The notes under the pieces were generated by a model. The model did no database searches. It was not told where the DNA came from and saw nothing but the letters and a program-made list of their open reading frames with translations. From Trematomus loennbergii (Eukaryota; Chordata; Actinopteri; Perciformes; Nototheniidae), in assembly GCA_012861695.1 (NCBI GenBank), contig JAAOOA010001136.1, forward strand, positions 62,001 through 126,000: 64,000 bases of DNA. Reading direction: 5' to 3'. The position numbers were made by a program, and so were the translations under genes. Each line of letters starts with the position of its first letter. The first letter of the stretch is position 1. This document shows, one piece after another, positions 31,741 to 44,700 of the stretch.

Positions 31741-32556
31741 TGCTGAACATCATGTACCCTGGAATTGCTCACAGTAACCACGGACATGCAGACTGACATA
31801 TTTAGGCCCTTTCTTAAAGGGGAATTGAACTGTGGAGTGAATAAAAACGGGAATAAAAGTTATTGTATGCTATTTGTGTCATGTAGAACCTGCATTCATA
31901 CTGACTTTTTAACATCCTATTTACTTATTTGTTTACCCGCCATGTAGAATTGAACTATACAGAGAATAATAGCAACTACTTTTTTTAACGTCCCGACGCG
32001 AGAGCTTACCTTTAGAATTTTAGGTTAAAAAGCAATGAAGATATTGGATACATGTACTTTAACGGATACAGGTGACTGCAACCTCTTGACTAACCCTAAG
32101 CAAAGTAGCGTTATCCTAACCCTTTCAATATAAACTTTTTAAACGTGGTCGGTAAGAACTGTTGTGTTGTTGTTATAGCCCATCCCACAACCAGTGAGCA
32201 AAAAAAAAAGGACCAGGGGATAAAAACAATTTCCGTTTCAAAGATGGAAACTTTACAAGGGGGGGACCTCAGCAAGAGACTCTGAGGGGCTTGGGTTAAG
32301 GCCAAATGCAAGTGAAGTCCAAACACCTGTGGATTAAATTGAACATTTGCATGCTAATTATTTGTTGTATTTCTCCATATATTATGTTCGTTGTAATTAT
32401 TTAAATCTGATGTTTGTATCATCCACATGCCCATGGTTATAGTGGGAACAGGGTCATTTAAACAGTTCTAGATGATGGTCGATATGTTAACACTTCCTGT
32501 AGTACTGATAACCTTGAAATTCTCCCTTTTCTGAACAGAGTTCAAACACTGCAGCA

Positions 32557-32793
32557 ATGCCTTCGCCAGGTGTGTGTGTGAACATCATCAACGCCCGTCA
32601 CCTGAAAGATGATAATGGGATCGTCACTAACCCTCAGAAGTTTCTGGACCAAGACTTTGAGCAGCTGAAACAGTACTGTATGATTAAACGGGTAAAGTAC
32701 ATCGACGGCATGTTCCCCCCTGACGTGAGGTCCATCGGGCCTGGGGTACTGACCCCTTCTGAGCTGAAGCGAGTGGTGTGGCTGAGACCATAT
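32557..32793 (+). CDS. Calpain coding exon 1
   Basis: 79 residues. The N-terminus is unrelated to other calpains until [10 protein letters not shown] (residues 32-41), which matches the conserved entry helix. It ends VVWLRPY, equal to the EWKRP block. Donor TAT/GTGAGT. Confidence 0.9.
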
Positions 32794-35700
32794 GTGAGTG
32801 TTTCAGTGTTCAATTTCAAATCACATGTTTCTTTTGCTACTTCAACTCTGTTGATCTGTCACTTGTTTAATGTTGATCCTTGTTAATGTTGGGATGGAAG
32901 GAACACTTAACTTGTGTTAGCTCCAACCCACTCTCTTCAGTCTGCGTACAAATGACTTTACACATTGGAAATGCGTGCAATAGATATACGCAGAAGTCCG
33001 ATTTTGCGTGCATATGATACGCTAACCATTCCCATTGAGTTCTGAGGCTGAGTTTTGCGTGCATATGATACGCCACGTTTTGTCCGGTCGGGTCTTGGTA
33101 GACCGGAAGCTGTGTGGTTCATAAAAACATGTTCTTACTCAATACCAAGCCACGATTATTGTTTTTATTTTAAATCGTATAATGTCTGACTTTTTTTGCC
33201 GTCTGTGAGGAAAATATATGGGGCTCAGAGCCTCAGAATACTGAAATCTGTATTTAAAAAACAAACAAATTCCTTCTAATTTGTTATTCTTTTCTAAATA
33301 ACACACTGTTATTTACTCAACAATAACACACAATTATCCTTGTTTTTATTTATTCGTTTAATTCTATAATCTCTGGCTTTTTAGCCGTTCCTCAGGAACT
33401 AAAATTCAAAATAAAGTCACCGGAAACAGACGTAGGCCTATAAGGGACATTTCGAGCATCATTGCGATACACACCACACACCCACTGAACTGATTACCCA
33501 AGATCCTCAGCTAGAAGCTCGGTGATTGGATTGTTTAGCTGCAATGCACGTTGGGATATGGTGTTAATGCGATATGAAATCCGAAAAACATTTAAAAATA
33601 AGAAAATAATACTTCATTCCGAGTTTGCTTGCTTTTCTCTTTGGCAGTCATCACATAACGGCATTGTAATACACAGTTCGGCTGCATTAAATATTACATA
33701 TCTGCCGTAGTTCTTTATTTATAGAGCCCTGATGAGAAGACTTCTGGACAAACTGGAAGAACTGCCACCGAAACTGAAAACGTGAAGTGGATCATAAATA
33801 TATCAGCAATCTTCAATTTCTCTTCACACAATACGTCTCCTTGCAGTATCAATAGTCATTCGGCTGACTTTTATATTTGATCCAATTGGTAGATAGTTTA
33901 TATTTACACCATAACGGTGCACAGCTGATAGAAAAGGACTTACTGATTTTCTTTGAATATAAGAATGTAAATACTGAGTTGAGAGAATAGTCTTCTTTTA
34001 AATAAGAAAAAAGCTTTGGGGGTATCTACAGATAAATATTAAGCCTGACAAAGTACTTAACGTCTAATATATTGCTTTCCTGCAATGTTAACTATGTTGA
34101 AGCACTTATTTTAACTGATATTATACATATTAGTTATACTCTTATGTATGTAGATAGTATACGAAATGTGCAGAATATGACAGTTTAATGCTGGAGGTAT
34201 GCACACATATTGATAGATGTCTTGTAATGCACTGTTGAGGAACCTGTGACCCAAGTTTTTCATTCATTGCATAACTACACCGTAGTTGTGTATATGATAT
34301 GTCAATAAACCTTTGAAAATCTTGAAATCTTGAAAGGGATGTGCAAAATAGCCATTATATACAGTCTTTAATTAACTATTAGTGGAGAATAACGAGTAAT
34401 GAATACACTTTATAGGGATCTGCAGATAAATGTTTAGTCTTCTCAAGCACCCACTATCAAATATCTCGCCTGATTGTTTGCACTTGACAATCACCTTCCC
34501 TGAATTTTACTCAGGTGTAACTAAAGTCTGATTTAAGGGTTGTTTATATTTCACATTGTTACGTTCCTTACTGGGCTAGGGGAACCAGAGGGAAGTAACA
34601 ACATATAAAATGACCGGGCGAGAGACAAAGGAGAGGAAACTGTATACGGAAGCCACAAAGTGAGGTTTTAATGGACCAAAAGAAAAAGGGCTCACCAGCC
34701 AACTTGCAAAGCAAACTAAGATACACATATATACAGGTCCCACACAGCGACATAGACACCATGCTGCAGCCCGAGGAGAAGGAGAGACCGACTGCAGCTT
34801 TTCTCAAGTCCTTTATGGAGGCCCTGATTGGTGATCAGGAGCACCTGGAGGAGAAGCTGCACCTGGAGACAATATAGAGGGAGAGAGAGAAAGAAAGACA
34901 CACACAAACACCAGCACCCACTACGGCACGTAACACACATCATTAATCAGAATCTGCAAAGTAACTAAAATAAATGTAGTGGAGTAAAAATACCAGGTTA
35001 ACCTCTGAATTGTAGTGGAGTAGAATGACAAAGTAACAATGAGCTATCATGTGGGTATATCTTAATGCTGCCCATTATGGACACGAGCAATTTTCCCCCA
35101 TTTATTAATTATATGTTTTAAATTTGTACACACCAATTTGTTTCCTATCCCCTAAACCTCCAGGGCTGTACACAGTTTAATACTGGCAACTTCTAATTCT
35201 GGGAAAAACAAAAACGTCTTTTAAAACTACAATTCCCAGTAGAGACGTGCCATAGAACATGTTGCGAAACACAATAGCCAGCATGTGTAGTTCTGGGTGG
35301 GGGGGGGTGGCATTCGAGTCCAGTTTTGGATAGTCTGCCGTGGTTTCGTTCGATTTCAAAGAGCTGTTTGACGCTCGGCGTAACCTTGGCGCACTGCCAC
35401 TCCAACATCCAATCCCAGAGCTTGAAGATTAATCACAGGGTTTGTCAAGCAATGGGACTGTAGTTCCAAACGATAGCTGAGGATTATGGGTAGTGTAGTG
35501 TCTTCGGCCATCCTAAACTCTGAAATATTTTTCGGATTTCATATCGCATTAACACCATATCCCAACGTGCATTAAACATCCAGTCACCGAGCTTCAAGCT
35601 GAGGATCTTGGGTAATCAGTTCAGTGGGTGTGTGGTGTGTATCGCAATGATGCTCGAAATGTCCCTTATAGGCCTACGTCTGTTTCCGGTGACTTTATTT

Positions 35701-38700
35701 TGAAATTCAGTTCCTGAGGAACGGCTAAAAAGCCCAAGATTATAGAATTAAACGAATAAATAAAAACAAGGATAATTGTGTGTTATTGTTGAGTAAATAA
35801 CAGTGTGTTATTTAGAAAAGAATAACAAATTAGATGGAAAAAAAGGTTTAAGAAAATACAGATTTCAGTATTCTGAGGCTCTGAGCCCCATTTATTTTCC
35901 TCACAGACGGCAAAAAAAGTCAGACATTATACGATTTAAAATAAAAACAATAATCGTGGCTTGGTATTGAGTAAGAACATGTTTTTATGAACCACACAGC
36001 TTCCGGTCTACCAAGACCCGACCGGACAAAAAGAAGTGGTGCAGGCACGAAACGTGGCATATCATATGCACGCAAAACTCGGCCTCAGAACTCAATGGGA
36101 ATGGTTAGCGTATCATATGCACGCAAAATCGGACTTCTGCGTATCTATTGCACGCATTTCCAATGTGTAAAGTCGTGTCATTTGTACGCAGACTGAAGAG
36201 AGTCGGTTGGTTAGCTATTGTGCTAGTGGTTTTCTGACAAGCTAAGACTTAACAACTATTGTCAATTCCTCTCTTTCAGAAAATGGTTCTCAATCCTTGT
36301 TTTGAAGTTGATGGGGTCTCCAGGTTTGACTTTGGTCAAGGCATGCTTGGTATGGCAATTGATTGATTTATAACAATCCATAAATGTTTTTCCAGCAATG
36401 TAATTGTGTGATGCAAGTGCAGACAATTGACAGGAAACAGAATAAAGTAGGGCGGTGGAAAATGTGTACCAGTATGTTGAAGCCCTCTTGGTTGTTAGTA
36501 CTCTCAATAGTCACTTTGTTTCCCTCTCAGGAAACTGCTGGTTTCTTGCATCAATCGGAGCTCTGACGTTCCAGCCCTCCATCCTTAAGCAGGTCGTTCC
36601 TCTTGAACAGAGATTTGACGAGGAGTACTGCGGGATATTCCACTTCAGGGTAAACCAACCATCTTGGCAGCAATTCTGCTAAAATGGTTCACATCTCATA
36701 TTGCTATTACATTCTTTATTTCATCTCCTTTCACAACTACTCAGTTCTGGAGGTTTGGAAGATGGGTTGATGTTGTTATTGATGACAAACTACCAACTAT
36801 TGATGGCAGACTGGTCTTTGTTCACTCCAAAGACCCAACTGAGTTCTGGCCTGCTTTGATGGAGAAAGCCTATGCCAAGTATGAAAAAAAAAAAAAATGT
36901 CTTGAGATTTTTGTTGTTTTGTATCGGTGTAATTCATTTTACACCAACTTCTGTCAGAGTGTGCGGTTCCTACTCGGACATGGATGCCGGAACTACTGCC
37001 GAGGCTTTAGTGGACTTCACCGGTGGAGTTCACATGTGTATTGATCTGACAGAACCTCCCCCAACTCTGTGGGAGTTGATGGGCAGAGCTGGCCAATCCA
37101 AGTCACTGATGGGCTGTGGTACACCTCAGGGGGTAAGTATGAATATACCACAAGTAACACCGACTAGCTCATTTTGCTTTTAAGAGCTGAAACCCCAATT
37201 CAGCATCTTAAGGCTACAATTATATTAGCCAAGTACATGGTTAGTTTGCCAAAGTTAGAAAGATCATTTCAGTATCTTTTTGGCTTCTAACGTTTATTTG
37301 TCAAATCAAATCAAATCAAATCAAGGTTTATTTATAGAGCACATTTAAAAGCGATTTTTGGTCGGGCCAAAGTGCTGTACATGTAATAACTACAATCACA
37401 TAAAAACACATTTCTATAAGCACAATAAAAGACAATAAATTACAACAGATATTTAAAAAGAAAACACAGGGAAAAGTCAGGAGTCGTGCTCCGCTCTGAC
37501 TAAAAGGCCAGGGAGAAGAAGTGTGTCTTAAGAGTAGATTTAAAAACCCTAGGGTCTGGGCCGACCTCACATGGAGGGGCAGAGTGTTCCAGAGCCTCGG
37601 GCCAGCTGCTGCGAAGGCTCGGTGCCCTCGGGTTTTGAGCCTGGTCTTGGGCACTATCAGCAACAGCTGGTCAGCAGACCTTAAAGCTCTTGTTGGGGTG
37701 TAGCGCTGGAGGAGTTCAGCTATATAGGCCGGAGCCAGCCCATTTAGTGCTTTAAAAACAAATAAAAGGAGTTTAAAATCAATTCGGAACCGAATTGGAA
37801 GCCAGTGCAGTGAGGCCAGAATTGGGGTGATGTGGTCACGCTTTTTGTGGCCAGTGAGTAGACGTGCAGCTGCGTTCTGGACTAGCTGCAGGCGTTTAAT
37901 TGACGCCTGGTCCATACCCACGTACAGAGCGTTGCAGTAGTCCAACCTCGAGGTAACAAAGGCATTAATAACCCTTTCCAGGTCCTCAAATGATAAAAAC
38001 GACTTAGTCTTGGCCAATAGTCGTTTTAAAAAAGCAGGTTTTGACTACGCTGCTGACCTGCTTATCGAATTTAAAAGCGCTATTGAAGGTCACTCCAAGG
38101 TTCGTGACAGAGGGGAGGATATTATTTTTGAGGGAGCCCAGAATATCAACCTGGGAGGCTAGAGGTTGGGGTCCAAAAAAGATAACCTCAGTCTTGCTCT
38201 CATTGAGGTTGAGGAAATGTTGGCTCAGCCAGGATTTGATCTCTGCTAAGCAGTCCATCAATAGCTGTAATGAGTTAACATTTGAATTGAGTGGCAGATA
38301 GATCTGTACATCGTCGGCGTAGCAGTGGAAGGGGATGTTGTGTTTTGTGAGAATTGAACCTAGGGGCAGTATGTACAGTAGAAAAAGGATGGGGCCCAAA
38401 ATCGAGCCTTGGGGAACCCCACAGGTAAGAGGGGCTATGGCTGAGGAGAAGGCACCTAGCTGCACTGAGAAGCTACGGTCTGTCAGGTAGGACCTGAACC
38501 ATGCAAGGGCAGAGCCTGTGATGCCAGCGGACTGTTCAAGCCGTGACAACAGGATGCTATGGTCCACAGTGTCGAAGGCAGCTGTCAGGTCTAACAGCAC
38601 CAAGACAGCTGGGCTACCTGAGTCGGCGGCTAGGAGCAGATCATTAAAAACTCTTAAAAGGGCTGTTTCAGTGCTGTGCATGGGTTTGAAGCCAGACTGA

Positions 38701-41700
38701 AACTTTTCATGGATTCCATGCGTGGTTAAAAAAGACTGCAGCTGGGCATAGACTACTCGCTATTTGTCATAGCAGAAAACAAAAAGCACTACGATGGCAT
38801 GGTACAATTCACTTTACGTTTTGTCGATAACTCCCTGTTCATACATGTACATGGATGAAAGACTGCCAAGAAGAACATTGGTATATTTAAGCTATATTTT
38901 AATTCCATTTGATACTTATGAAGGGACGGATTTTTCCAAATCCTCTACTCGATCTATTAAGATTAAACTATTCAAACAAAACTGATCATGGTCTTCAATG
39001 GCCACCCAGTTCTCTCCGTTATAACTTGAATAACCTATTCTGCGGCTATAAAGACAAAAATGACATATGGTATACTCAGGTAATGAAATCTTTATTGTAA
39101 GGTAAGGAACACACTGCTTTTGATTATCTATGTTTGAATGAGTTGTAAACCAGGTTAGTATGCTAGTGAGTTAGTAAGCAGTATGCATGGCATCTGGGCA
39201 CTGGCACAACCAGTGTACATATATTATTGGTCAAAAGAGAAAGACAAACTAATGTTCCAATGTCCTTTGCTTATAATATTTCTCTCAAATCCCTGCCATT
39301 GTAGTATTTTGGATGATTAAAAAGGTTGTTAATCTTTTTCTTTCAAACTAGTAGCTCCATAGAATCTACCTATTCTATGGTCTCTTAAAGGGGACCTATC
39401 ATGCAAAATGCACTTTTTGATGTCTTTTATACATAAATATGTGTCCCCGGTGTGTCAGGGAACTCACGCAGCGTCAGAAAATAAAACCCTCTCTCTTTTC
39501 CTCCGTACCCAAATCTCTAAAAACGGGGGTACAACGGAGCTGATCCAGATTTGCGTCCGATATGACGTAATATCAGAAATGTGGACCCACAGCACTATCA
39601 GAAAGTTGCTATCAGAAACAATGCCCGACTGTTTTGGACGTAATACTGTATGGTCGGTGTTTACATTAGCATCGCTAACACTCAGAGCTAACCTGTACTG
39701 GTGAGCATGTGTGTGAAGAAGCTGAATATAAAAAGGAACTAACCTTGTGGTATAACCGGCAAAAGAGAAAGCCTTTGAGCTCCATACTGTTTCAGAAATA
39801 ATCCTTGATAATCCATGATATGGCGTTTCATCACGGCAGTATTTAGTTTAGACAGTAGCTGCCGGGTCCCACATGAGCTCAGCCCCTCCTTTTTTTATTT
39901 ATTTATTTATTTTTATTTTTTTTTTTAAACCTTGTGTTGTGTTCAAAAGCTGTTACCGTTCATGGTGTTCGCGGGTCAATTTAGACCCATGATTTATCTC
40001 AGTCCAAAACACACAAAAAATGACTATCATCCAATATTGTTTTAACTACATCATAACTAACTTATAATGCATTCATAACCGTACAATCCTGTTGTAAATG
40101 AATGTTTTGGCCCAAAACGCATTACACCACATATTGCACACGTGCATATGTGTGTTCAGGTTCAAGTGTTAGTGTACATATTCTTTGAGAAAGGTCGAGT
40201 TCCCGTGGGGGGAGTGGGGCAGAGGGAGGGGAGACCAGGTGCATGTTGCGAAAAATTATTGTTACAGTTGATGAAGGGGGTGGGGCTGGGGTGTCTAAAG
40301 TCAAAGATGAATCTTGATTGGGCCAAATTTGACCTCGAGTCACCCAAAACAATTCTGCTGGGTCTCCCCAGACCCGAACACCAAATGATACACTTTTCTT
40401 TTTAGAGACCTTCAGACGTTTTGTAGTGTTTATATATATTTATATAACTGTTGTGGAGGATATCATGAAGCCTTGTTCTGATACAAAAAACTAGAGCGTA
40501 GTTATTTTAATTTTAACTTGAAACGGGTCACGGGAGACCCAAACACAACATAAGGGTTAAAAAGCTTTATACCCAAAATCAGCACTTTTGAAACAGGAAG
40601 TGAAATAGAGGGATATGAGGCATGGCTAGAATGGGTGATCTGTTTGGTATTTTGAGCAAAACACTTCATAGACATGTTTTTTGTATTTTTTGTTTATGAT
40701 CGTTTAGACAAAAGGCTGTTCACTCCATGGTAGAGCTCAAGGCTACAATCATGTATTGACATTTGATTTATTAGATAAGACAGGGGTTCCCAAACTTTTC
40801 AGCTCGCGACCCCCACTTTGGGAACCCCTGAGATAAGAGATAGCTTGCCAGAATGGGTGCAGTCTAATGATACATTACAGCGGTAAATATTGTTGATGAG
40901 GCTGCCACTCAAGTTAAGGCGAGACACCCCAGGTGAATAGGGTATTTTTTTTAACTTAAAGATATCAGATAGAAATTTCTCCAGTTAATTACTTACAATA
41001 AGGCAATTGTTTTTTGTATTACAAGTTTTCTGAAATAGCATGTTTAAATATGCAAATGAGACATTATCTCATTAGATATGCGCATATTTGAACACATTTC
41101 AGGAATCGAAATCTGAACCTTGGATAAAGCCAGGTTCAAAATTCTCGTTTCATTTTGTAGTCATATTAGTATCTAAGGCTTTTACAGAAGGGATTTTGGA
41201 TATCTCTTTTTGTCATTCCATAAATCAGAAAATACTGTCAATAGCCCTAAAATATCAATTTTCGCCATGTTTTTAGGTATACAATGTTATATAATTCAGG
41301 CTATGAATGATATATGAACAAACCTTTCTGTAAAAGCCTTCATAATATTGATAGAAATATAACTGGAAGGTTTGGTGTATCTACGTGCTACTGAAGTGGA
41401 CATTTCGAGAAAAAACTCATTTTGAGAAAACAACCTTTAAAGAATGCAGTGTGGCGCTAGCTAAACCCTCCTGTTCTTTGGATGACAGCTTGCGCATCGA
41501 CGCACTCCGTGAAGGTATTTCATGTTCGGGGTTATTTGTTTTTGTATAACCTTGCTTCGTGCAAGTGACAATTGTTGTCGTCTTCTCTGTGAACGTTTTT
41601 TTCGCCGTTCTTTTGCCATTTTGAGATTAACATTTCTAGCGGAAAGCTAACCAGGAAGTGTTTTAGCACACCACGTGACGCATCTGAACGAATCACGTTG

Positions 41701-44700
41701 TCAGAAATGTACACCAGCCAATGAGATTTCGTTTCTTGGTTTAAGACCCCTTTGTACTTTCACGATTGGCTGCTGATACAAAGGAAATGACCATATTTGG
41801 ATCCGATGAGATTGTGCAGGAGAGACGGAGCTTTCCAACGATACCTCTGATGACATGGTGCAAACAGCGGTCGCGGTACTTTATGTTACGTTAGAATGCT
41901 AACTTTTGGTGAATTTAGGAGAAATCTACAGACGCAAATAGACAAACTATAGTAAAATAAACACTTAAATGTGTATTTTGTACGTTTTCCTTCCAAAAGC
42001 CTGAAAGAAAACATGTTATAGAATCAAAATAGCACAAAATCTCAAAATTGACAAGTGCTTGAAAAACGATGTTTTTGCCTGCCGTGTCTCGCCTTAATTG
42101 CACATTCCCTTTAACAACAAAGTCATCTTTGTTATTTGGTTTGCTGGTTCATAGGTTTGTCTGTTTGTAAGAAGGAGTGAAGAAAACCTACCAGGCTACT
42201 TTTCATGAAACTTTTTGGAAGGGTGAGGCATGTACCAAGGAAGAACCAAAACCATTTTAGAGCGGGGCAATGAACCATTATTATTCACTTATGGAAACGG
42301 CCTCATAGTCTATTTGCCAGCTCATAGAGTCCTATTATGAACCCGGAGATGTTGAGTACCCCAACATTTGATGATAGAAACGTATAGTACAGGTTCCCAG
42401 CACATATCAACTGCCGGTGCAATTTGCACAATTGGCATGAGTTGCATTAATTAGCATAGGTAGGCAATATTAAAAAATGGCTTTGCGCATCTGGACAATT
42501 GAGTGGTTATTGAGGATGCTGAATACATTTCTGTCATTTTCAGGATAAAAAATGGCAATTTACCAGAAAGCCATATTTGTACTCCCGGTGGGTATTTTGA
42601 TACATTTTGGGTCGATTTAAAGTTTTAGGGGATTCAAAACGGCCATTTTGATCCTAGGGGCCTGTAGTTGGAGAGGACGTCTGGGTCTAGGTAGGGTTTT
42701 TTGAGAAGGGGTCAAATGACGGCAGTTTTAAGAGCAGATGGAACATGACCAGCCTGGAGGGAGCAGTCGATGACTTGGGTGATCAGGGGACTTATAGCAT
42801 GGATGTTGGATTCTACCAGGGCTGTGGGTAGAGCAGGGTTTGAGTTATAATCTGAGCTTCATGGGGTCTTTAAAACTAACGTGTGCGCACGTACGCACGC
42901 ACAAACACACACACACACACAGCAGCAGCAGCCCTCTACTTGCTACAAACTTAAATATAAAAGGTTAAACTACGCACACCACATAACACATCATCTCGGC
43001 TTGCGCAACACACTCACAGTAATCTTCTTCTTTTTTTTTATTTAACCTTTATTTAACCAGATAAAAACATTGAGATAAAATCTCATTTTCAATGCTGACC
43101 TGGCCAAGAAGGCAGCAACGTTACACATAACACAAACATATAAAATACAGAGAACATAACTAAGAAAACAAAAGACGAAAAAGCAGTCACTACATTGTGC
43201 ACATTAGGACAATAAAAAAACACTACTTGTTACTGCAAGAGCAGCTGGTGGTGAGGACTTCAGACAACTTCAATTTAAAACATGATATGAGACAAGTGCC
43301 CTCAGTTTAAGGCGTGATTGAAGGTCATTCCAAGACCAAGGACCATAATAAGAAAGACTCCTTTTTCCAGCCTCAGTCCGTACAGTAGGTACCTGGAACC
43401 GTATCCAGGCACTGGATCTGAGGTTGTAAGAGTCACAAACTGGGGCAAATCTGACACATATGTAGAGTGGAAGCTTACCTAAAATGGCTTTATACATTAA
43501 TAAAAACCAGTGCTGCATCCTACGCATAGTAAGTGAGGACCATCCAGTTAGGCTATACAGTGTGCAATGATGAGTCCTATAGGGTGCATTTGATATATAA
43601 CGCAGTGCAGCATGGTAAAGTGGGTCAAGTTTGGCCAAAACAGTGGGACAGGCAAATCTATAAATGGTATCACCGTAGTCCAGCTGGGACAGGAATAAGC
43701 CAGAGACCAACCTTTTACGGGATGAAATTGAAAAACAACATTTAAGTCTGAAAAGGAAGCCAAGAGTGAATTTCAATTTCTTTGTTAAAACTTCAATATG
43801 GTGTTTAAAGTTCAGATTACTGTCCAACCAAAAGCCCAGATATTTGTAGGTATCAACAAACTCAACAGAAACGCCATCAAGGGTGTCAATGGAGAGGCAA
43901 GAGGAGGACGCTGACTTGGGAGCAAAAAGCATTGCTTTGGTTTTCTTACTGTTCAATAGCAGTTTAGAATCAAGAAGCGCATGCTGCAGCGTGATAAAAT
44001 CTGATTTTAAATTGGAAACGGCCATATCCAGAGAAGGAGCACACGAGTATACAATAGTGTCATCAGCATACATATGATAGGTAGAAAATTGCATCTGATT
44101 ACAAATATTGTTTACATATAATAAAAAGAGCAAGGGCCCCAAATAGAGCCCTGTGGAACTCCCTTCTCCAAGGTGACAGGGTCAGAGACAGTACTACCCA
44201 ACCTGACGCATTGAGTACGGTCGGTTAGATAACTCTGAAACCAGCAAATGGCATTGTGACCGAAACGAGACACCAACATAACATTAGACATAATGTGGTG
44301 ATCTACAGTGTCAAATGCTTTGGCTAGGTCAATAAACAATGCAACACAAACTGATTTCTTATCCAAAGCAGCCTTAATATCGTCTAAGACTTTCAGACTG
44401 GCAGTCACAGTACTGTGCTTTGATCTGAATCCAGATTGCATAGGGTTAAGGATGTTGTGTGAATTTAAAAAAAGTTTTAGCTGAGTAGAAACAAGGGACT
44501 CAAGAATCTTTGATAACACAGAAAGATTTGAGATAGGACGATAGTTATTCAACTCCGTGGGATCACCAGCTTTCAAGAGGGGCGATACCAGAGCTTGCTT
44601 CCACACAGCTGGCAGTGTGTGAGTGGACAGGGAGAGATTAAAAATATCAGTTACTGGTTGTGCTATATCTGAGCTGCAATTTTTAAAAAGAACGGGTCAG

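Larger units (their letters stand above)
30924..32538 (+). other. Calpain 5' flank or first intron
   Basis: It contains two hAT ends (31384-31434 and 31669-31740) and AT-rich DNA. No other gene. Confidence 0.4.
32923..36210. mobile_element. Foldback element in calpain intron 1
   Basis: Inverted arms (about 32923-33590 and 35520-36210) start CCAACCCACTCTCTTCAGTC and, at the far end inverted, CCAACCGACTCTCTTCAGTC, with TTAGCT on both outer sides (32917-32922 and 36211-36216). The outer arms contain TGCGTGCATATGATACGC words. The core (33410-34400) matches the foldback at 20366-22662 and the fragment at 13545. A solo LTR lies in the loop. No transposase. Confidence 0.82.

Noticed and set aside
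37115..37132. GTPQG in calpain exon 5 as a reverse-transcriptase motif
   Set aside because: It is within a normally spliced calpain exon in the correct position. Resemblance to GxPQG is chance.
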